Of a DNA stretch of 7,831 nt, positions 1 to 6,044 are shown piece by piece. The position numbers were made by a program, and so were the translations under genes. Source of the stretch: Limnohabitans sp. (GTDB taxonomy: Bacteria > Pseudomonadota > Gammaproteobacteria > Burkholderiales > Burkholderiaceae_C); assembly GCA_015657605.1 (NCBI GenBank), contig JACDQO010000088.1:1-7831 (forward strand). Direction: 5' to 3'. Numbering within the stretch: position 1 is the first letter of the stretch; each line of letters begins with the position of its first letter. The notes below the pieces were generated by a model. That model was not told the origin of the DNA. It saw only the letters and a program-made list of their open reading frames with translations, and did not search any database.

Positions 1-1158
1 AACTCAGTCTGATCGCTGCCGCGATGGCCCTGACCGCTGGCGCGGCCAGCGACAATCGCAAGGCGTGTCCAAAAACGAAGTTGTGCTCGGATCGATCAGG
101 ATTTGTCGGGCCCTCTGGCGGGCTTTGGCAAGCAAGTGCGCTTGGGCATGATGCTGCGCGTGGACGAAGCCAACGAGCAAGGTGGCATCAATGGCCGAAA
201 GTTCAAGCTGCTGGTGGAAGACTCGGCTTATGACCCACGCCGCGCCGTGTTGGCCGCGCAAAAGCTGGTCAACCAGGACAAGATTTTCGCCATGATCGGC
301 CACATTGGCACGGCGCAAAACATGGCCGCCATGCCCGTGCAGTTCCAGAAGAACGTGATCAACTTCTTCCCCGTCACGGCCGCGCGCGAAATGTACGAGC
401 CTTTTCACAAGCTCAAGTACTCGTTTGCCGCCACCTACTATGACCAGATGCGCCTGGGCTTGCCCATCTTGGTCAAAGAAAAGAACGCCAAGCAAATCTG
501 CGCGATGCACCAGGACGATGAATTCGGTCTGGAAGTGTTCCGTGGTGCCGAGGAGGGTCTGAAGTCCATCGGCATGCAGTTTGCTGAAGTCACCACCTAC
601 AAACGCGGCGCCACCGACTTTGCATCGCAAATGCAAAAGCTGGCCTCGTCCAAGTGCGACTTTGTGGTCATGGGCACCATCATCCGCGAGACCATTGGTG
701 GCATCGCCACAGCACGCCGTTTGGGTTTCAGCCCCACATTCCTCGGCTCTAGTGCCGCGTACACCGACTTGATCCACAAGTTGGGCGGCCCCGCCATGAA
801 CGGCTTTTATGCCACCATGTCCACCCAGCACCCCTACCTGGACGAGGCTGCACAGCCCATCCGTTTTTGGGCCAACAAGTACAAGACCAAGTTCAACGAA
901 GACCCGACCGTGTTCTCGGTGTACGGTTACAACGCGATCGATGCCTTCTTGCGTGCTGTTGACAAAGCGGGCGCCAACCTGAGCACCGAAAGCGTGATCA
1001 AAGCCATGGACACCATGGTGATCCCCGCCGATATTTTCGGCAGTGCTGAAATGACCTTCAGTCCGACCAAGCGTTTGGGCAGCAATGCATCCCGCATGTC
1101 TCAAATCACCGATGGCCGCTGGAAGGTCACATCTGGCTACTTCTCCGACAAGAAGTAA
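1..1158 (+). CDS. Branched-chain amino acid-type ABC transporter substrate-binding protein (5' partial, two frameshifts)
   Basis: Periplasmic ligand-binding component of a LivK/HAAT-type ABC importer (Peripla_BP_6 family). It would deliver an amino acid, amide or similar small ligand to membrane permeases that are not in this window. The first codons lie left of the window. Positions 3-50 encode the hydrophobic core of a signal peptide (LSLIAAAMALTAGAAS). Adding one base near 52 gives ASA-QSQ, a plausible signal peptidase I site, followed by GVSKNEVVLGSI. A second missing base, one C at 97 (atc-cag expected), restores QDLSGPLAGFGKQ, the typical first strand and helix of the fold. From 97 the frame is open to TAA at 1156-1158. 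Family hallmarks include EANEQGGINGRKFKLLVED, QKLVNQDKIFAMIG, KRGATDFASQMQKL and a conserved VYGYNAIDAFLRAVDKAG near the end. About 385 residues lie in the window, normal for the family. The ligand is not determinable; a strong terminator ends the transcription unit. Confidence 0.9.
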
Positions 1159-1180
1159 AAAAACCCGCATCAGCGGATTG

Positions 1181-1218
1181 AAAACCGCCAAAACCCGAAT
1201 GGGTTTTGGCGGTTTTTT
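1181..1218 (+). terminator. Strong Rho-independent terminator after the binding-protein gene
   Basis: A perfect 16-bp inverted repeat (arms 1181-1196 and 1201-1216, starting AAAACCGCC) has a 4-base GAAT loop. The right arm runs into a T6 tract at 1213-1218. It begins 22 bases after the stop codon, the classic arrangement for the end of a + strand transcription unit. The A4 of the left arm would give a T4 run on the other strand, so weak bidirectional action is possible, but no - strand gene ends here. Confidence 0.93.
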
Positions 1219-1444
1219 ATGGTTTTTTGACAAAAGCGAAACGCAAGCATTGAGCCCATTCCGTGTTGATCGTGAGCCACCCAAAAACCAGTTCAATACT
1301 CCCTTTTTTTCGAAGTAAAAACCTATTTTATTCAGACATTCATTTCAGTTTCTGCCCTAGACTTCAGCCCTTGCATGACCCGCAAGAATTGCTGAGCTGA
1401 GGCATTGATGTGAACGGGTCATCACAACAAACTGAAAGGTGTTT
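1219..1444 (+). promoter_or_regulatory. Intergenic leader upstream of the TerC-family gene, with a hairpin
   Basis: This 226-base stretch holds no gene and must carry the promoter and leader of the TerC-family gene. An AT-rich part lies around 1300-1335, but I cannot name a convincing -35/-10 pair with normal spacing. Between 1375 and 1422 there is an 8-bp perfect inverted repeat (ATGACCCG / CGGGTCAT) enclosing 32 bases, 22 bases before the start codon. A Shine-Dalgarno-like GAAAGG sits at 1434-1439, five bases before the ATG. Some alx/TerC-family genes are controlled by the manganese-sensing yybP-ykoY riboswitch. I looked for its conserved GGGGAGUA-type core and did not find it, so the hairpin is only a candidate regulatory structure. 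Confidence 0.4.
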
Positions 1445-2403
1445 ATGGAAACCGTGGCTCCCTTGTGGCTGTGGGTGACGTTTGTGGCCATCGTGTTGGC
1501 GTCGCTCTTTGTGGATTTTGTGGTGCTGAAAAAACAAGGCGCACACGACATCGGCGTCAAAGAAGCGCTCAATTGGTCGCTGATCTGGATCGCCTTGAGC
1601 TTTTTGTTCAATGGCTTGTTTTGGTGGGCCATCAAGGACACCACGGGGTCGGTCGAATTGGCCAACACCAAGTCGCTGGAATTCCTGACCGGTTACCTGA
1701 TTGAAAATCACTCGCCGTGGACAACATCTTTGTCTTCTTGCTGATCTTCACCTATTTCGCCGTACCCACGCAATTCCAAAAGCGCGTTCTGATGATCGGC
1801 ATCATCGGGGCCATCGTGCTGCGCACCATCATGATTTTGGTGGGTGGCTGGTTGCTCCAGCAGTTCCATTGGATCTTGTACGTGTTCGGTGCTTTCCTGA
1901 TCCTCACTGGCGTGAAGATGTGGTGGGCAGCAGGCCAAGAGCCGTCGTTGGACGACAACCCTGCGCTCAAGTTGTTGCGCAGAATTTTGCCCGTCAGCAA
2001 AGACTACGATGGTGAAAAATTCTGGACCCTCGAAAACGGTCAGAAAATCGCGACACCCTTGTTCATGGTGATTTGCTTGATTGCCCTGACGGACGTGATC
2101 TTTGCGGTGGACTCCATCCCCGCCATCTTCGCCATCACGACCGACCCCTTCATCGTGTTGACCAGCAACGTGTTCGCTATTTTGGGTCTGCGCGCCATGT
2201 ACTTCTTGCTGGCAGCTGTGGCCAGCAAGTTCCATCTGCTGAACTACGGTTTGGCGGTCATTCTGGTCTTCATTGGCACCAAGATGTGCCTGATCGACGT
2301 CTTCAAAATCCCGGTGGGCATCTCGCTGGGCGTGGTGGTGACGGTTTTGGCGATCACCATGCTGCTGAGCGTGCGTTCTTCTTCATCGACGTCCAAACCA
2401 TAA
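1445..2403 (+). CDS. TerC/Alx family integral membrane protein (one frameshift)
   Basis: Polytopic inner-membrane protein of the TerC/Alx family, whose members are linked to tellurite resistance, alkaline pH response and manganese efflux. ATG 1445 is preferred over GTG 1439 because GAAAGG at 1434-1439 is well spaced from it. The frame breaks at 1704-1707, where four A's stand for an expected five. Adding one A joins GYLIE to KSLAVDNIFVFLLIF and gives 319 residues, close to E. coli Alx. Visible features are FVDFVVLKK (residues 22-30), several hydrophobic helices (about 5-28, 44-63, 91-107, 115-137, 143-161, 203-222, 236-258, 266-283, 290-310), and membrane acidic residues D24, D93, D217 and D223. 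D93 lies in AVDNIF and D217/D223 in TDVIFAVDSIPAIFAIT, the metal-site signatures of the family. A hydrophilic loop (about 162-200) separates the halves, and the tail is Ser-rich (RSSSSTSKP). Whether it exports Mn or acts otherwise is not shown by sequence. Confidence 0.92.
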
Positions 2404-2404
2404 G

Positions 2405-2451
2405 GGCCTGGGGCCATTCCCGGAGATCCAACCGGGAATGGCTGGGAGGCC
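2405..2451. terminator. Bidirectional hairpin between convergent TerC-family and NhaR-like genes
   Basis: A perfect 11-bp stem (GCCATTCCCGG at 2413-2423, CCGGGAATGGC at 2432-2442) has an 8-base loop. It is flanked by an outer 5-bp stem GGCCT/AGGCC (2405-2409 and 2447-2451). It fills the 59-base gap between the two facing stop codons, as expected for a shared terminator. Neither side has a proper T tract, so it may act as an RNA-stabilising 3' hairpin or need help from Rho. The structure is seen directly; the function is inferred from position. Confidence 0.65.
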
Positions 2452-2462
2452 AAGCCTAACCT

Positions 2463-3358
2463 TCAGTGCGCGCTGAGGGTGCTGGCCAGCAGCAAACGTT
2501 GCACCAGTGGGTGTTGCACTTTCTTTTCGGTGCCGATGGCATAGAAGTTTTCCTTCACCCCTTCGCAGGCCCCGAGTTTTTGAACCGCGTAGTGCGCCAG
2601 CAATTCGTCGTGGATGCATTCGGCGGCTGGGAACACCCCCATGCCGCTTTCTCCAAAGGTCTTGAGCAAGGCGCTGTCTTCGAACTCGCCCACGATGCGC
2701 GGACGGATGCCGTGGTGCTCAAACCAGTGGTCCAAGCGCGTGCGCACGGCGGTGTGTTCGGTGGGCAGCAGCACGGGCACTTCGGCCAAACTGGCAGGGA
2801 ATGTTTTGCGCGCTGCTTTCACCAGCGATGCGCTGCCATACCAAGACACGGCCGTTGAGCCCAAGGCATGGTTGTAAAGCTTGAGGTTGGCATTGGTGGG
2901 AGCAGGGCGGTCCGACAGCACCACATCCAAACGGTGCAGCGCCAGATCACCCAATAATTCGTCAAACTCCCCTTCATGGCACAACAAGCGCAGGTGCGGC
3001 TCGCTCATGACCGGTTGCATCAACTGGCGCACCACCAGTTTGGGCAAACCATCCGAGATGCCAGCAGCCAGACGTACCGTGGGCGAACTGACGGCGTCGC
3101 GCACTTTGGCGGGCAGGTCTTCACCAGCTGAAAATTTGAATCGGCCTGTTGCATGGCAGCCAGGCCTGCATCGGTCAAGACCAGCCCACGCCCTGCCGGC
3201 TTGAGCAAGGCATAACCGAGCGACTTTTCCAATTCACGCACTTGGGCGCTCACGGTTTGCACCGCCATGTCGAGCTTGTCGGCCGCCCGCGTGATGCCTC
3301 CTTCCTTGGCCACGACCCAAAAGTAATACAAGTGTTTGTAGTTGAAGGACGATTTCAT
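2463..3358 (-). CDS. nhaR: NhaR-like LysR-family transcriptional regulator (one frameshift)
   Basis: LysR-type DNA-binding regulator closest in recognisable features to NhaR, which in E. coli activates the Na+/H+ antiporter gene nhaA and stress genes. The start is ATG at 3358-3356, and the protein opens MKSSFNYKHLYYFWVVAKEG, matching the NhaR-type NYxHLYYFWxVxKEG start. The winged HTH covers residues 5-65, with the recognition helix around QTVSAQVRELE (34-44). The frame breaks at 3124-3125, where CC on the + strand stands for an expected CCC. Adding one base joins QADSNFQL to GEDLPAKVRDA, giving 298 residues against about 301 in E. coli. The effector domain (about 93-298) keeps NhaR-like LRLLCHEGEFDELLGDL, LDVVLSD, DHWFEHHGIRPRIVGEFEDS and a C-terminal VQHPLVQRLL. 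No strong ribosome-binding site precedes the ATG. No antiporter gene is adjacent, so the target here is open; the divergent MFS gene is the obvious candidate. Confidence 0.88.
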
Positions 3359-3401
3359 GCTTAGCTTTTGTGAGAGTATTTTTCTTAAATTATCTGATTT
3401 T

Positions 3402-3414
3402 TTATGAGTCATAA
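3402..3414. promoter_or_regulatory. 13-bp palindrome TTATGAGTCATAA near the nhaR-like promoter
   Basis: Perfect inverted repeat, two 6-base arms around one central G, 44 bases upstream of the nhaR-like start codon and just upstream of the GATAAT box on that strand. Symmetry and location suit an operator for a dimeric regulator, perhaps autoregulation by the LysR protein. It does not show an obvious T-N11-A layout beyond its own symmetry. The regulatory role is inferred. Confidence 0.4.
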
Positions 3415-3569
3415 GAGGGGCCAAAGGACGAGCCGCTCTAAGAAAAAACCCTAGTGTGCGCAGAGTCTGGTCGCTCACTGAACAGCAAGAAGACCTGACT
3501 TCACGACATTTTTTGAATGAGGCGCAGCGTGTTGCTGGTGACCTGTCCCGAATAGGCCAGTGGTGTTGA

Positions 3570-3596
3570 GCTTGTGCGGTTAGATTGTGCACAAGC
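3570..3596. promoter_or_regulatory. Nested inverted repeats directly upstream of the MFS gene
   Basis: GCTTGTGC (3570-3577) and its reverse complement GCACAAGC (3589-3596) flank 11 bases. The right half is itself part of a perfect 10-bp palindrome TTGTGCACAA (3585-3594). The block ends 16 bases before the MFS start codon, so a protein bound here, or the hairpin in the transcript, would act on MFS transcription or translation. Candidate operator for the divergent LysR regulator. Confidence 0.45.
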
Positions 3597-3612
3597 ACAA
3601 CCGAAGCACACC

Positions 3613-4841
3613 ATGAACCTTTTGACCGCACTGCGCCCGGGCTTGCCCATCCTGATCGGCGCTGCGCTGATGTTGTCGGTCAGCATGGGCTTGCGGCAAA
3701 GCCTGGGTGTGTTCATGCCGGCCTTGACCAAGGACATCGGCATTTCAGTGTCCGAGTTCACATTGGCCATTGCGGTGCAAAACCTGGCCTGGGGATTTTT
3801 GCAGCCCTTTGCCGGGGCGATGGCTGTGCGCATCGGGTACCGACCCCTCATGATGACCGGTGCTTTGCTGTACATCCTGGGCATGACTTTGCTGTGCCTG
3901 GCTCAGGGCTTGCTGGGCGTGATTCTGGGCGCTGGGCTTGCCATTGGTGCGGCCATGGCCTGCAACGGATCGGCCATTGCCATGGCCGTGGCCTCCAGAC
4001 CGGTGTCGCCTGCCTTGCGCAGCACGGTGCTGGGTATCGTGTCCGCCGCAGGCTCTTTGGGTGCCTTGATGGCGGCGCCTATCGGTCAGCTGCTGTCGCA
4101 GGACTATGGGTGGCGTGTGGGCGTGGGCGGTTTCGTCATCATGGCCTTGGTCATCTTGCCTGCAGCCTGGTATGCAGGACGGGTGGACGCCTTGCCGGTG
4201 CCGCCTTCACCGCATGGCGAAAAAAACAATGCGCTCGACATGGCCCGGTTTGCCTTGAAACACCCGCCTTTTGCGGTGATGACACTGGCCTATTTTGTGT
4301 GTGGCATGCAGTCTGGTTTTTTTTGACCACACATCTGCCGTCCTACCTCGATTTGTGCGGCATGGACCCGATGCTCAGCGCTCAAGCGCTGGGCATGATT
4401 GGTGGCTTCAACGTCTTGGGCAGCTTGTTTTTCGGTTGGGCGGGTGGACGTTACAACAAGCTGCTGCTGTTGGGCGGCATTTATGCGCTGCGCTCATTCG
4501 GTCTGGCCTGGTATTTTCTGTCGGTGCCAACGCCTGAGAACACGCTGGTGTTCGCCGCCATCATGGGCTTTTTGTGGCTGGGCGTGGCACCCTTGGTGAC
4601 CGGCTACATCGGTGAAACCTTTGGCCTGCGCTGGCAGGCCATGCTGGGCGGTATCGCTTTCATGAGCCACCAGCTGGGCAGTTTCATGGGGGCTTTGGGG
4701 GGCGGTCTGGTGTTCGATGCCATGGGTTCGTACAACCGGGCGGTGCAAGTGGGCGTGCTGGTGGGTTTGTTGGCCGGTATGCTGCAAATGGCTTTTGCGT
4801 TTCGCGCCGAGTTGCCCCCTGGCCAGTCCAGACCGGCCTGA
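3613..4841 (+). CDS. Major facilitator superfamily (MFS) transporter (one frameshift)
   Basis: Inner-membrane secondary transporter with about 12 helices, resembling the monocarboxylate/OFA-like branch of the MFS; the substrate is unknown. ATG 3613 gives MNLLTALRPGLPILIGAALML, a short cytoplasmic start followed by helix 1. Only a weak GAAG (3603-3606) lies upstream. A degenerate MFS motif A (AGAMAVRIGYRP, residues 67-78) follows helix 2, and its counterpart in the second half is FGWAGGRYNKLL. The central cytoplasmic loop is about residues 190-220. The reading frame stops at TGA right after a T8 run (4317-4324). One more T gives CGMQSGFFLTTHLPSYL and an open frame to TGA 4839-4841, for 409 residues, normal for the family. 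Helices 8-12 include GFLWLGVAPLVTGYIGETFG and a conserved-looking MSHQLGSFMGALGGG. It is divergent from the NhaR-like regulator, hence a likely target of it. Confidence 0.88.
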
Positions 4842-4850
4842 TTCGCACCG

Positions 4851-4879
4851 TTTGAGCGTGGTCTGAGCCAGGTCTCAAA
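4851..4879. terminator. Weak hairpin between convergent MFS and acyl-CoA dehydrogenase genes
   Basis: Only 33 bases separate the facing stop codons. TTTGAG (4851-4856) and CTCAAA (4874-4879) form a 6-bp stem around a 17-base loop, overlapping the stop codon of the dehydrogenase. There is no T tract. It is the only candidate for a shared 3' end here and is weak evidence. Confidence 0.25.
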
Positions 4880-6044
4880 TGCCCAGTTGCTTGGCCGCCA
4901 GCTCTTTCATGATGTCTTCAGCCCCGCCGCCAATCATCATCACCTTGACTTCGCGGTAGACCCGCTCGCTCACGGTGCCGCGCATGTAGCCCATGCCGCC
5001 CAACAGTTGAACGGCGGCATCGGCGCAGTACTGCATGGTTTGGGTGGCGTGGTTTTTCAGCAAACACACCTGCGCCACCCACTCGGCACCGGTTTGGCCT
5101 GCATCGGCTTGTTGCGTCACGGCATCGACCCAAGCCTGGGTGGATGAAATGCGCATTTGCATGTCCATCAGTTTGTGGCGGACCGCTTGGCGTTCGATCA
5201 AAGCAGCGCCAAAGGTCTGGCGCTGGCGGCTCCAGGTCAGGGCCTCGTCCAAGCAAGCCTGCGCAAAGCCCAGCGCCATGGCCGACATGGCCAGGCGCTC
5301 GCCATTGAAGTTGCCCACGATCATCTTGAAGCCAGCGCCTTCGTTGCCCAGCCGGTAACGCTGGGGCACGCGCACGCTGTCAAAGCGCAGTTGGGCGGTG
5401 TCTGAGCTGTGCCAGCCCATTTTGTGCAGGCGGGTACGCGAGATGCCGGGCGTGTCACCGGGCACCACAACCATGGAGATGCCGCTGGCCCCCTTGCTGG
5501 CCACATCGGTCCGCACGGCCAGCGTGATCCAGTCTGCACGCAGGCCCGAGGTGATGAAGACTTTCTCGCCGTCGATCACATAGTCCGCGCCATCGGCACG
5601 CGCCGTGGTGCGAAGGCCCGCCACGTCGGAGCCGCCACCGGGCTCGGTGATGGCCAAGGCCGCGATGCGCTCACCGCGCAGCACGGTGGGCACCACTTCG
5701 GTCTGCAATTCGGTACTGCCATGCGCCATGACCGGAGGCAGGCCGATGTTGAGCGAGAACAGGCTGGCCATGACGCCGCCGCTGCCGCCATGGCGTGCCA
5801 AGGTTTGCGACATCAAGTTGCGCGCTCGCCAAGGGGCGGGTGTGCCGCCCAGGTGTTCGGGGTAGCCCAGGCCCAGCAGACCCAGCTCGGCGGCTTGGGT
5901 GTAAAGCGAGCGGTCAAATTGACCGGCTTCTTCCCAGGCGGGCACATGCGGAGCGATGGCTTGTTTGGCAAAACGCTCTACCGTGGTCTGCAGGCTTTGC
6001 AGGTCTTCTGGTGTGAAGTCGGGTGTGAAGCCGGCGGAGTTCAT
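4875..6044 (-). CDS. Acyl-CoA dehydrogenase, isovaleryl/long-chain type catalytic site
   Basis: FAD-dependent acyl-CoA dehydrogenase, oxidising an acyl-CoA to the 2,3-enoyl-CoA and passing electrons to ETF. This is the only intact gene in the window, 389 residues. The start ATG (6044-6042) overlaps the upstream carboxylase stop as ATGA, with a strong GGAAGGA ribosome-binding site (6057-6051) six bases before it. It has an N-terminal helical domain (about 10-125), a middle beta domain with the family signature AITEPGGGSD (131-140), and a C-terminal helical domain with RQTFG (275-279) and QLLGGMGYMRG (346-356). The catalytic base appears to be E249 in NGERLAMS, the position used by isovaleryl-CoA and long-chain dehydrogenases. 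The position used by medium/short-chain enzymes is glycine (G373 in IGGGAEDIMKEL). With the carboxylase upstream this suggests a branched or terpenoid acyl-CoA substrate (IVD- or citronellyl-CoA-type). The exact substrate is unresolved. Confidence 0.93.
   Translation of the reverse strand: MNSAGFTPDFTPEDLQSLQTTVERFAKQAIAPHVPAWEEAGQFDRSLYTQAAELGLLGLGYPEHLGGTPAPWRARNLMSQTLARHGGSGGVMASLFSLNIGLPPVMAHGSTELQTEVVPTVLRGERIAALAITEPGGGSDVAGLRTTARADGADYVIDGEKVFITSGLRADWITLAVRTDVASKGASGISMVVVPGDTPGISRTRLHKMGWHSSDTAQLRFDSVRVPQRYRLGNEGAGFKMIVGNFNGERLAMSAMALGFAQACLDEALTWSRQRQTFGAALIERQAVRHKLMDMQMRISSTQAWVDAVTQQADAGQTGAEWVAQVCLLKNHATQTMQYCADAAVQLLGGMGYMRGTVSERVYREVKVMMIGGGAEDIMKELAAKQLGI

Larger units (their letters stand above)
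3359..3612. promoter_or_regulatory. Divergent promoter region between nhaR-like and MFS genes
   Basis: A 254-base gene-free region must hold promoters for both flanking genes. The nhaR-proximal part (about 3365-3415) is distinctly AT-rich against the GC-rich surroundings. On the - strand it contains a GATAAT box (3396-3391) that could be a -10 element, but I see no convincing -35 at normal distance. Two clear palindromes are listed separately. The part 3420-3560 has no recognisable RNA gene or small ORF with a ribosome-binding site. Confidence 0.55.

Noticed and set aside
1160..1240. Mobile-element end or CRISPR repeat suggested by the repeated A/T and CCC/GGG blocks
   Set aside because: The symmetry is a single hairpin with a T tract after a stop codon, which is a terminator. 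There is no second copy, spacer pattern or target duplication.
4..1296. A 430-codon open frame on the - strand opposite the binding-protein gene
   Set aside because: It is antisense to a clear coding gene, runs through the terminator, has a low-complexity His/Gly-rich translation and no domain pattern. It is a shadow caused by GC-rich codon use.
1219..1444. yybP-ykoY manganese riboswitch
   Set aside because: The conserved core sequence is not visible, so I list only a hairpin and not a riboswitch.
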